From positions 62,001 to 126,000 of the forward strand of contig SCKJ01000002.1 of the NCBI GenBank assembly GCA_004124875.1: 64,000 nt of DNA, in the 5' to 3' direction. This document shows, one piece after another, positions 1 through 7,630 of this stretch (position 1 is its first letter; the number at the start of each line of letters is the position of its first letter). The DNA is from Fidelibacterota bacterium (lineage in GTDB: Bacteria > Fidelibacterota > Marinisomatia > SCGC-AAA003-L08 > TS1B11). The translations under genes were made by a program, and so were the position numbers. The notes below the pieces were generated by a model that saw only the letters and a program-made list of their open reading frames with translations, was not told the DNA's origin and ran no database searches.

Positions 1-1
1 C

Positions 2-355
2 GTTCCCGAGCTGGTTATTGGCGCGACCATCGTGGCCGTAGGCACATCGCTGCCAGAACTGGCCACCTCCCTCGTGGCCGCTTTCCGCAAGGAGTCGGGT
101 ATCGTGCTGGGGAATATTCTCGGCTCGAATGTGTTTAACCTCATGGCTGTATTGGGCGTCATCCCGCTCATCAAGCCGGTGACCGTGGCGCGTGACGCCA
201 TCACCCTCCAGATGCCCCTGATGCTGGCCCTCCTGGTGCTTCTGATTCCGGTCCTGAAATATTCCGGTGGCGTCAGCCGCGGGGTGGGCCTGTTTCTCCT
301 GGCCATCTACATCACATTTACGATTTACATCTACAGCAGGGGCGTTACTCCTTGA
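2..355 (+). CDS. CaCA-family Na+/Ca2+ exchanger, C-terminal part
   Basis: The frame is open from base 2, so the gene begins upstream of the window; 117 residues are visible. Residues 14-19 (GTSLPE) and 41-43 (GSN, within a GNILGSNVFN stretch) match the alpha-repeat that forms the ion-binding site of the CaCA exchangers (YrbG type). Hydrophobic segments follow to the C-terminus, as expected for the second half of this inner-membrane antiporter. The stop overlaps the TTG start of ftsE. Exchange of cytoplasmic calcium or sodium is inferred from the family; substrate specificity cannot be read from this fragment. Confidence 0.8.
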   Translation, partial: VPELVIGATIVAVGTSLPELATSLVAAFRKESGIVLGNILGSNVFNLMAVLGVIPLIKPVTVARDAITLQMPLMLALLVLLIPVLKYSGGVSRGVGLFLLAIYITFTIYIYSRGVTP

Positions 356-1047
356 GCGAATGGGAAGACGATAACGAGGGCCCGGATGAGGCCATCATCC
401 ATCTCGATAATGTCAGTTTGACCTATGACAGAGGGCCAGGTGTCGCCCAAATCAGCTTCTCTATCATGCCCGGTGAACTGACCTACCTGATTGGCCCATC
501 CGGCGCCGGTAAGTCGACCATCCTGAAGCTGATCTACATGTTGCTCATGCCCGATGAAGGTGAAGTGCTGGTGAACGGTTACCTCACGCACCGGACCCGG
601 CGCAAGTATATCCCTTATTTGCGCCGCACGCTGGGGCTTATATTCCAGGATTTCAGGCTGTTGCCGGACCGCAACACTTACGAAAACGTCGCCTTGCCGC
701 TGCACATTCTGGGATTGCCACGACGAGATATCCGCGAAAGAGTCTATTCGGTGCTGGAAGATGTGGGGCTGGCGGACCGCGGCCATCATCTGCCCCGTGA
801 GCTCAGCGGAGGCGAGCAACAGCGGGTCGGCATTGCGCGGGCCATTGTGAAAAACCCGGCCATCATCCTGGCTGATGAACCTACCGGCAACCTCGACGCC
901 GGTACGGCCTATGAAATTCTCGATCTGCTCACCTTTTTGGCCGAGGAAAACGGCAGCACGGTGCTGGTGGCCACCCATGATTATGACATGATGAGCCACA
1001 AAGCGGGCAAGCTGATTGAGATTGATCAGGGGAAGATTGTCAATTGA
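352..1047 (+). CDS. ftsE: Cell division ATP-binding protein FtsE
   Basis: A 231-residue ABC ATPase. Walker A (GPSGAGKS) is at about 48-55, the signature LSGGEQQR at 151-158 and Walker B IILADEP at 171-177, followed by a D-loop and an H-loop histidine near 209. Length and the downstream permease identify it as FtsE, which with FtsX regulates periplasmic peptidoglycan hydrolases at the division site rather than transporting a substrate. The start is a TTG overlapping the upstream stop (ttga). It ends in a TGATG overlap with ftsX. The N-terminus carries about 15 extra acidic residues before the ABC domain. Confidence 0.93.
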   Translation: MSEWEDDNEGPDEAIIHLDNVSLTYDRGPGVAQISFSIMPGELTYLIGPSGAGKSTILKLIYMLLMPDEGEVLVNGYLTHRTRRKYIPYLRRTLGLIFQDFRLLPDRNTYENVALPLHILGLPRRDIRERVYSVLEDVGLADRGHHLPRELSGGEQQRVGIARAIVKNPAIILADEPTGNLDAGTAYEILDLLTFLAEENGSTVLVATHDYDMMSHKAGKLIEIDQGKIVN

Positions 1048-1934
1048 TGGGCAAATTCACATTCCTGGCCGGGGAGGGCATCAAGTCTCTCTGGCGCGAC
1101 AAACTGCCGGCGCTGGGATCCATGTTCACCATTGCTTTGACCCTGATCATATTCGGCACCGCCTACCTGATATTCAGCAATTTTGACCGCGCCACCCGCC
1201 GCCTGCAGAGCCAGTACCGCATTGATGCATTCTACGATCCGCTGCTTAACAATCAGGAAGCCTATGAGAATTACAAGCGGCTGAAAGACATTGAAGGCGT
1301 TGCCAGCACCGAGTTTGTCAGCAAAGAGCGCGCGGCGGATATATTCAAGCAAGAATTTGGTGAGGACGTGGTCGATGTGCTGGGCACCAATCCCCTGCCT
1401 GCCGGGGCGATTGTTTTAGTCGCCAGGGGCTACCGGACCGCGGACAGGATTAATGCCATCGCCGACCAGATGTTGGCCATTCCCAGGACCACGGACGTGA
1501 CCTACCGGGGGGAGCTGGTGCGCATCCTCGAGCGCTACCTCCAGTTCGCCCTGCTGGCCGGGCTTGTCATCGGCGCGGTGACACTGCTGGGCACCATATT
1601 CCTGGTATCCAACACCATCAAGCTCTCCATTTATGCCAAGCGCGACTCGATAGATACCCTCTATCTGCTGGGGGCCACACGCCAGTTCATCCGCCTGCCG
1701 TTCCTCATAGATGGAACGCTGCAGGGTCTGTTCGGCGCTGTGCTGGCAGCCATGGCCATTTTGGGCATTCTGGATGTCATGAATTACATTCTTGAACAGT
1801 TCGTCCTTTATCGCATTATCAGGCCGCCATTTTTAACCACGGGTCTGTTGCTATTCGGTATGATTCTCGGGATCGTGGGGAGTTACCGCTCGATCCGCAA
1901 ATTCATCAGTCCAAGGGAATTGGGTACCCGCTAA
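1047..1934 (+). CDS. ftsX: Cell division permease-like protein FtsX
   Basis: 295 residues. One membrane segment lies near residues 20-43, a periplasmic loop spans about 45-165, and three membrane segments form the C-terminal half, ending with an SPRELGTR tail. This is the FtsX layout. The charged loop would contact the peptidoglycan hydrolase activator or EnvC-like partner. ATG at 1047 overlaps the ftsE stop (TGATG), so it is preferred over a TTG one codon earlier. FtsE and FtsX form one membrane complex in division. Confidence 0.92.
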   Translation: MGKFTFLAGEGIKSLWRDKLPALGSMFTIALTLIIFGTAYLIFSNFDRATRRLQSQYRIDAFYDPLLNNQEAYENYKRLKDIEGVASTEFVSKERAADIFKQEFGEDVVDVLGTNPLPAGAIVLVARGYRTADRINAIADQMLAIPRTTDVTYRGELVRILERYLQFALLAGLVIGAVTLLGTIFLVSNTIKLSIYAKRDSIDTLYLLGATRQFIRLPFLIDGTLQGLFGAVLAAMAILGILDVMNYILEQFVLYRIIRPPFLTTGLLLFGMILGIVGSYRSIRKFISPRELGTR

Positions 1935-2005
1935 GCGCTACGCCGCCCTGATCTCGAAGGGTAACAGTGGCAGTGGCCGTAGCAGTAGCAGGGAAGAGTC
2001 GTCAG

Positions 2006-2042
2006 TCCGCCATGCTTCGAGTGCCTCAGCATGACTGGCGGA
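2006..2042. repeat. Dispersed palindromic repeat, copy 1
   Basis: Outer arms tccgcca (2006-2012) and tggcgga (2036-2042) are exact reverse complements. The inner part has a gcttcgag block and a cctcagcatgac block. The same blocks recur in inverted order at 9586-9620, and related forms occur inside the prophage. It looks like a REP-type intergenic element. Confidence 0.65.
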
Positions 2043-2110
2043 TCAGTTATCATCGCTCACGACCTACCGCCATTTTTGCCAATCGCCTCCTCCAATTATA
2101 TAATAATTTC

Positions 2111-2140
2111 TTGACATGGACAGTAAATTTTGTCTATACT
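2111..2140 (+). promoter_or_regulatory. Sigma70-like promoter for the secreted-protein cluster
   Basis: TTGACA at 2111-2116 and TATACT at 2135-2140, separated by 18 bases. It lies in AT-rich sequence 60 bases before the first gene of the cluster. This is the best promoter match seen in the chromosomal half. Confidence 0.7.
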
Positions 2141-2199
2141 ATAGCACAAGTCTTTTAAAATTGAACATCGTACTGCTCACATCCTTGGGGCGGTCCATC

Positions 2200-2919
2200 A
2201 TGGCATTGCACCGCAAAATCGACGCTCTGAAAATGGTTGCCATCTGCTTTATGATGATGCATGGCACGACTCTCCTCGCGCAGAAGGGCTGGCAAGACAA
2301 TGGCGCAACGGTGACGCTCACCGACACCACTGACAAGGTCGGCATTGGAACGACAACTCCAGCTTATCGACTTGACGTAGATGACACAGCATTTTATCCA
2401 TTTCGCCTTAGGAAAACTCAGGCTACTGTTGGGGGTAGTTGGCTTTTTGGAATTTCCCAAGACAACGGGGGAGATAAAGGATCGTTGTATCTGGTGCCGT
2501 CCGAGGCAACCGCAAAATTCGAAATCACAAACGCTGGATTGACGAACAAAATTTTTATAGTTGACACGGAGACCGGCAACGTCGGCATAGGGACGACGAA
2601 CCCTCAATCGAAGCTGGCTGTGAACGGCACAGTCACCGCCAAGGAAGTCAAGGTAACCTCCACCGGCTGGCCCGACTATGTCTTTGATGACGACTACAAT
2701 CTTATGCCACTGAATGAAGTAGCCGCCTATATTGCTTCAAACGGCCAGCTGCCGGAGGTGCCTTCCTCGGAGGATGTCGCCACCGACGGCCTCTCCCTAG
2801 GCGCTTCCCAGGCGCTGCTGCTGAAGAAGATCGAGGAGTTGACGCTCTACATGATTGCGATGCAGCAGGAGAATGAGCTCCTCAGCAAGCGCGTGGCAAC
2901 TCTTGAACAGGAAGAGTGA
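2200..2919 (+). CDS. Secreted GIGTT-repeat protein with C-terminal coiled coil
   Basis: 239 residues from ATG 2200, chosen because it gives a signal peptide ending near LLAQ (residues 1-26) and lies after the promoter. Two motifs of the type VGIGTTxP followed by (K/R)LxV (near 47 and 128) are typical of large FCB-group exported proteins and of tail-fibre-like beta-prisms. The C-terminal 25 residues form a leucine heptad (KKIEELTLYMIAMQQENELL). The segment PDYVFDDDYNLMPL followed by a LPEVPS motif is common before such coiled coils. Probable surface or appendage protein that trimerises; exact role unknown. First gene of a seven-gene cluster. Confidence 0.7.
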   Translation: MALHRKIDALKMVAICFMMMHGTTLLAQKGWQDNGATVTLTDTTDKVGIGTTTPAYRLDVDDTAFYPFRLRKTQATVGGSWLFGISQDNGGDKGSLYLVPSEATAKFEITNAGLTNKIFIVDTETGNVGIGTTNPQSKLAVNGTVTAKEVKVTSTGWPDYVFDDDYNLMPLNEVAAYIASNGQLPEVPSSEDVATDGLSLGASQALLLKKIEELTLYMIAMQQENELLSKRVATLEQEE

Positions 2920-2920
2920 C

Positions 2921-3484
2921 ATGGGGGCCTTTCGACTGGGTGGCTATCTGTTGGGGATCATGTTGGCAGCGGCATCATTACAGGCCCAAACCGCCAGCAG
3001 GTCAATCCCGCCTCCCCGGTACCTCACCGATGAGGAGTCACTACGCATACTCCTGCACCGCATGACCCAGGGCATCAAGCAGCAGGACCTATTCCTCATG
3101 ACCGACGGCCTGGCCTCTGTGGTCTTTATCGATGATTCGACCACGGCGACCAGAGGGCAATACGAGACGATGCTGAGGACGGCCTTCGATGGCGCTGAGA
3201 GTCGGCGGAAAAGCGCCCGTTTCCAGGAACTGACCCCGCCCGGCGCGAACCTCACCGGCACCTGGGACTTCACGCTGGAGATCGACACCGTGCGCATACT
3301 GGCCGATGGGACTGCCGAGGCCAACGCTTGGATCTATTTTGCGACTGCCGAGCCGGACCCAAGTAGCGAATGGCCTTTGGGCGTGAAGCGAAAAGTGACG
3401 GTCCGCTTCCAAAAGGTTGGCGGAGAATGGCGCATATTTCGCATGCATGCCTTGCTGGCGTTCATCAGCAGTGCGGTGAATTGA
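2921..3484 (+). CDS. Secreted NTF2/SnoaL-like protein
   Basis: 187 residues from ATG 2921. A signal peptide ends near SLQAQ (about residue 24). The remainder has a helix-rich start and a C-terminal beta-sheet ending KRKVTVRFQKVGGEWRIFRM, the usual last strands of NTF2/SnoaL-like domains, in which an RF.K..GEWRI strand lines a small pocket. No catalytic residues can be assigned. Its last third (3308-3440) is nearly duplicated in the gene at 5227. The stop overlaps the next start (tgATGg). Confidence 0.6.
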   Translation: MGAFRLGGYLLGIMLAAASLQAQTASRSIPPPRYLTDEESLRILLHRMTQGIKQQDLFLMTDGLASVVFIDDSTTATRGQYETMLRTAFDGAESRRKSARFQELTPPGANLTGTWDFTLEIDTVRILADGTAEANAWIYFATAEPDPSSEWPLGVKRKVTVRFQKVGGEWRIFRMHALLAFISSAVN

Positions 3485-4281
3485 TGGCTAACTACATGCA
3501 ATGGGGCATAGTGCAGAGATTATTCGCAGCAGCAATATCGGTGCTGATGTTCGCAAGTTGTACCCAAGAATATATTGACTTGGGAAACGCCAACGACGTG
3601 AACGCCACCGATTCCGCCAGTTTGGTCTTTGAGCATGACTATATATCAGGTAATTATATTAATGCCGCTGCGTCCATTCGCTCTGGAGTTAGCTCGGCCA
3701 CCGATTATGTTATCGCGGTGTTCGAAGATGTGGGGCTTGCTGTAAGGATGGTTGACGATGATACCAATATTTTGCCCAAGTATACGGATGCTAACGGGGT
3801 GACAGGGCCATTTCCGAATAATGATGTAGAACTCAGGACTTACGCTTTGGCACATGATAATGGCAAATACCCCTGGCACTTGTTGAGTGTGGATAAATTT
3901 GAACTGAATGGCCCCGGCAACGACCTGATATACGGCGTAGCAACTGGTCTGAATAACGGGATACATCTCCCGCCCTCACCACCGGAAGAACGTTATTCAA
4001 TGATCTTCACGTACGATATCACGGTTGATTATCAGAACGCCAATAATGAACCGGGCATAGCTGCCGCCTTGATCACCACAGCTGTGCATGAACTGGGCCA
4101 CCAGCGGGCCGGCCTGACAGATGCATTTAACGCTCCCTCCCTGTATCATGGCGGCGGATGCGTAATGGTTTATGCCACCCCAGAAACCCTGACCCCAAGA
4201 TTTTGTCGGACAATCGACGACTCTAGCTCTCAAACGACCCACTGTCTCCAAATATTTGAGGCCAATTATGATAATTTTTAA
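3484..4281 (+). CDS. Putative lipoprotein metallopeptidase (HExxH, archaemetzincin-like)
   Basis: 265 residues. The N-terminus is a lipoprotein-type signal (LMFASC, Cys about 22), predicting outer-membrane anchoring. HELGH at 202-206 is a gluzincin/metzincin zinc site. CVM at 226-228, then Cys241 and Cys254, resemble the cysteine-rich Met-turn region of archaemetzincins, but the spacing to a third ligand (D213) is one residue longer than the metzincin consensus. Peptidase activity is likely but the substrate is unknown. It overlaps the previous gene by one base and the next by 14. Confidence 0.6.
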   Translation: MANYMQWGIVQRLFAAAISVLMFASCTQEYIDLGNANDVNATDSASLVFEHDYISGNYINAAASIRSGVSSATDYVIAVFEDVGLAVRMVDDDTNILPKYTDANGVTGPFPNNDVELRTYALAHDNGKYPWHLLSVDKFELNGPGNDLIYGVATGLNNGIHLPPSPPEERYSMIFTYDITVDYQNANNEPGIAAALITTAVHELGHQRAGLTDAFNAPSLYHGGGCVMVYATPETLTPRFCRTIDDSSSQTTHCLQIFEANYDNF

Positions 4282-5230
4282 GATCGGCGTAAATGGGCTT
4301 GCCAGCCATAAGCGCATCTTGGGCTTTATGCTTATGGCCTTGCTCACCCCCATCTACGGCCAGCACCGGATCGTGTTGAGCCTGGAAAAAGAGCAGTATC
4401 TGGTCGATGAGGACATCTGGTTTGAGGCCATAGAGGAAAACCTGACGGACGAGCTGGTCATCAGCTCGGTGCTTCACCCGGGAGCGCCAACCTACTGTGA
4501 AGTAATATTGGTAGATAGCAAGAGTGACACCTTACCCTACAGAGGTATGATATTTACTATGCGCTATCGTCCCGATCGCTGGAACGGCCATGAGCTGCAC
4601 CCCGGCGACCAAAGGAATTTGGTGAAGGAACTACATGGGATATTCGGCGAGCGGGATGAGTCCCATCGGTTCAGTTTCTATCTGCCACCAGGGAGCTACA
4701 CCCTTCAGGTGCTGCTGCACAGCCGCTATGGCTGGCACGTGGAATATGGCGAGCTGGCCCGGCAGATGGGCCCGGAGGCAGCACGACAACAGGTGGACCG
4801 GAAAACCATCCGGTCAAACATGGTTGAATTTGAACTCATCGAGCCCCAAGGCGTTGAAAGAGAAGTGCATGAAAAATTGCTGCAAGCCGGGCGCCTGGAT
4901 TATCAAATCACGCAAGGTTCTACCGTCCACCACCAGATTTACGGAATTTACAAGGAGATGGCTGCGCAATATCCCACCAGTGCGTATCTTATTAATGTTT
5001 ACGATGCGCTCAGAGGTTATACTGCCTCAAGGGCAGGCCATAAAGTCGACCTGGAGAAGCAGCTGGCCCTGTTCCACGACAGGACCTACATCCATTCTCT
5101 ATTGCAAGGTTCTAATGTGGATCGGTTGCAATCGATCCTGTCAACTGTGGAAACAAAATATCCCGGCTCCAAGGCTCACCGTTATATCGAGAAGGAAATT
5201 GTAAGGAAGCGAGGCAGGGTTAAGCAGTGA
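4268..5230 (+). CDS. Secreted protein of unknown function
   Basis: 320 residues from ATG 4268; an upstream TTG at 4256 is possible. A signal peptide ends near IYGQ (about residue 32). A beta-rich N-terminal half (to about 180) has a LPPGSYTLQV segment that suggests an immunoglobulin-like or intermediate-type beta sandwich. The C-terminal 120 residues are helical with TPR-like spacing. I do not recognise the family. Its position between a zinc peptidase and short secreted proteins suggests a shared envelope role. Confidence 0.5.
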   Translation: MIIFKIGVNGLASHKRILGFMLMALLTPIYGQHRIVLSLEKEQYLVDEDIWFEAIEENLTDELVISSVLHPGAPTYCEVILVDSKSDTLPYRGMIFTMRYRPDRWNGHELHPGDQRNLVKELHGIFGERDESHRFSFYLPPGSYTLQVLLHSRYGWHVEYGELARQMGPEAARQQVDRKTIRSNMVEFELIEPQGVEREVHEKLLQAGRLDYQITQGSTVHHQIYGIYKEMAAQYPTSAYLINVYDALRGYTASRAGHKVDLEKQLALFHDRTYIHSLLQGSNVDRLQSILSTVETKYPGSKAHRYIEKEIVRKRGRVKQ

Positions 5231-5700
5231 AGATCGCTAATGTATTATTCCACCTGGTTATCCTGGGGAGCCTGCATGGCCAGAACGAGAACTTCCTGAG
5301 GAACTGGTATTGGGGAGTGAACGGAAACCATTATATCCTTAATCTGGATCTGATTCACTCTGTCACCGACCCTGACCAAACGCTATTTCAAGTTCCTTTT
5401 AAGGGTAATATCGTGGCCCTGGACGAAAATAATTTACTGACCTTTATTGTAGATCCGGTTTGGAACAGAATAATATATGCAAACTACAATGATGATTGGG
5501 TGAATGCGTACGGGACTGCCGAGGCCAAAGCCTGGACCTATTTTGCGGCTGCCGAGCCGGACCCTGGCAGCGAATGGCCTTTGGGCCGGAAGCGCCAAGT
5601 GACGATCCGGTTTCAAAAGACCGGCGGAGAATGGCGGATATCAAAGATTGGCTCTCTTTTTGATTTCCAGTCAATTACTGTACGACCCAAGTCGGAGTAA
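5227..5700 (+). CDS. Chimeric secreted protein (propeller-protein N-terminus joined to NTF2-like C-terminus)
   Basis: 157 residues with a GTG start overlapping the previous stop (gtga). A signal peptide ends near LHGQ. Residues about 20-95 resemble the start of the large T9SS protein at 7631: compare YILNLDLIHS and LLTFIVDPVWNRIIY with YILDKDYIHS and LLAFVVDSEWDRIVY. From the GTAEA motif onward the protein closely follows the end of the gene at 2921 (WPLGRKRQVTIRFQK against WPLGVKRKVTVRFQK), with strong DNA similarity from 5512. It therefore looks like a recombinant of its two neighbours and may not fold as either parent does. Confidence 0.6.
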   Translation: MKIANVLFHLVILGSLHGQNENFLRNWYWGVNGNHYILNLDLIHSVTDPDQTLFQVPFKGNIVALDENNLLTFIVDPVWNRIIYANYNDDWVNAYGTAEAKAWTYFAAAEPDPGSEWPLGRKRQVTIRFQKTGGEWRISKIGSLFDFQSITVRPKSE

Positions 5701-5703
5701 ACT

Positions 5704-6333
5704 GTGAATAATAATTTGCATTTTAACCGTGGGATATTTCCGATCATTGTGGGCCTGTATTTCTCTGGTTGCGGTTCTACCCCCCCACCAGATGATGGTA
5801 CTGGATTCTTCTCTGACGAGACCCTTGCAGCCTTAATATCAGATTATTATGACGCAGGGATTCCGGTGCCCCCAACAACTGCATTTACTGGGCACGAAAA
5901 CAGCACCCGATACATTTTTTGGGATGGTGGTCATTTAGGAGCAGGGAACGGATATGCATTGAATACATCGGGATGGGAATTTGAGGACATAGCAATTATT
6001 CGCTGGATCGTAGAATTGGATGCTAAGGCCGATGAAGTGATGGGCAATTATGTTTTGGATACAAACGGACAACCAATCATTAAGATCAGTAGTGCATATC
6101 GTGACCCCGTCCACAACAGTGGAATCCAAGGCGCGGTCTGGAATAGTCTTCACATGTCTGGCAGGGCGATCGACTGGGATACTGATGATACTTTGATTCA
6201 AGGTCAGCAAGTATATGACGCTGCTTTATTAGCTGGAAGCACACAATTATTTAATGACCCCGGTAATCGTTCATACCGGCCATTTGCTAATGATGCTGCT
6301 GGGCCAACGAAATGGATCCATTCGGGCTGGTGA
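5704..6333 (+). CDS. M15-type (LAS) peptidase lipoprotein
   Basis: 209 residues with a GTG start. The lipobox LYFSGC gives a lipid-anchored protein with Cys about 23. The core SAYRDPVHN, then SLHMSGRAIDW and a terminal WIH, supply His150, Asp157 and His206, the zinc triad order of M15_3/LAS peptidases related to DD-carboxypeptidases and YcbK/MepK enzymes. A role in cleaving peptidoglycan cross-links or a peptide bond in the periplasm is inferred. The protein stops a few residues after the final His, shorter than many relatives, but all three ligands are present. Confidence 0.65.
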   Translation: MNNNLHFNRGIFPIIVGLYFSGCGSTPPPDDGTGFFSDETLAALISDYYDAGIPVPPTTAFTGHENSTRYIFWDGGHLGAGNGYALNTSGWEFEDIAIIRWIVELDAKADEVMGNYVLDTNGQPIIKISSAYRDPVHNSGIQGAVWNSLHMSGRAIDWDTDDTLIQGQQVYDAALLAGSTQLFNDPGNRSYRPFANDAAGPTKWIHSGW

Positions 6334-6380
6334 TCGCGTTAAGTGATCACTTATTCTTAGAGGTGAAGGGAGAAGTATTG

Positions 6381-7628
6381 ATGCAAATTGTATTAAGCGA
6401 GTGTAAGATATGTTGGACGGGGTTCTATTTCATCTTATTGCTTGTGTTCAATTTATCAGCACAAACGCTGTACATACCAGAGCGAGTGAGTTATCCATTA
6501 AAAGATGGTGAAATAGCCGTTGTTTCTAATGGGTCCAGAACCAACACAATGTTTTCTGATATTGAAATTACAGGGTCTAATCAGTCGCGCTCTGTAGTAA
6601 GAGTCCCACACACCAAAATAAAGGACATAATTCTTGGAGATATTACTGGTGATGGTCATGAAGATCTGGCCGTTCTTACCTCTGGATCAATATTGATCTA
6701 TAAGCATGGAGATAGAGATGGATCTGGCCAAATTGTCGCCGAGGTAGATATTTATGACCCTATTCGGATTGACAGCGAACCTGGAAACATCCCCTCATTG
6801 GCGTGGGTTCATGGAGAGCCACTTTTTGTTTCCACTGAGGACAGGGCTGGGGGACAAATTGCGATTGGTGATATAGATAACGACGGGAATAATGAATTAG
6901 TTTTAACCAATAGATTAATCTACGCTAGGGAGTCCCAATCATTCCGCAGGGAGTATTATTCTGCCATAAACGTTTATGATTGGACTGGCGGGAAATTGCA
7001 TTTGGTAGATACTTACGCTCGGCTCTATGGAGAAGGAAAGGGTGGCCTTTTTATTGGCGATCTTACCGGTGATGGAAAAAACGAGATTCTTGTCGGAAGT
7101 AACTCCCATTTCACGGTATTTGAATCTGTCTTGGACCCACTGAACTATCCTCGCGATGAAAAAGGGATATTCGGAAATAGAGGGTTCGCAACCGGGAAAA
7201 TCCAGCCTAAAGGCATTTTAGTTTTATCAGTCAATAAAAGTGATGATGTACAGGAGACATCAACCATATTCGAAAACTACGGCATAATAATACTAGCCAG
7301 GGTGGTTCTGCAAGTGATCGGTGAGAATAATTCCGAAGTAGGGAGAATAAGGTTTTTTTGGCTCAACTCCAATATCCTTGCGGCATTTAAACCCGGAGTA
7401 ATGAAGGGCACAAATCCCCCTCGGGTGCCTTATTTATATGCTGCCGATTTTGAACAAATCTACTCACCGATCCTCGTCCCAGCTGATACATTGCCTAGCG
7501 GGCGTGTTTATTCGGATATCGAAGGAATTGCAATCAGTACATCAACACTTGGAACCGGATTGATGGTCATCGTTAATAGGCCTGGCGGCACTACATATTA
7601 CACCCTTTCTGATATAATCGGTAATTGA
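6381..7628 (+). CDS. Secreted FG-GAP/VCBS-repeat protein
   Basis: 415 residues from ATG 6381, preceded by a purine-rich gtgaagggagaag ribosome site. A signal peptide ends near NLSAQ. Three calcium-loop repeats of the form (I/L)GDITGDGHEDLAV, IGDIDNDGNNELVL and IGDLTGDGKNEILVG (near residues 90, 164 and 228) show an integrin-like FG-GAP beta-propeller. Such propellers bind calcium and mediate surface contacts. Base composition is more AT-rich than the housekeeping genes. The stop overlaps a TTG just before the next gene. Confidence 0.7.
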   Translation: MQIVLSECKICWTGFYFILLLVFNLSAQTLYIPERVSYPLKDGEIAVVSNGSRTNTMFSDIEITGSNQSRSVVRVPHTKIKDIILGDITGDGHEDLAVLTSGSILIYKHGDRDGSGQIVAEVDIYDPIRIDSEPGNIPSLAWVHGEPLFVSTEDRAGGQIAIGDIDNDGNNELVLTNRLIYARESQSFRREYYSAINVYDWTGGKLHLVDTYARLYGEGKGGLFIGDLTGDGKNEILVGSNSHFTVFESVLDPLNYPRDEKGIFGNRGFATGKIQPKGILVLSVNKSDDVQETSTIFENYGIIILARVVLQVIGENNSEVGRIRFFWLNSNILAAFKPGVMKGTNPPRVPYLYAADFEQIYSPILVPADTLPSGRVYSDIEGIAISTSTLGTGLMVIVNRPGGTTYYTLSDIIGN

Positions 7629-7630
7629 TC

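Larger units (their letters stand above)
1935..2199 (+). other. Intergenic region with a palindromic repeat and a promoter
   Basis: No convincing gene is seen between ftsX and the secreted-protein cluster. It holds a palindromic repeat (2006-2042) shared with the hrcA upstream region and the sigma70-like promoter at 2111-2140. Short open frames here have low-complexity translations and no recognisable domain. Confidence 0.7.

Noticed and set aside
1967..2158. 63-codon frame between ftsX and the secreted cluster
   Set aside because: Begins in an Ala/Val low-complexity stretch, crosses the palindromic repeat and overlaps the promoter.
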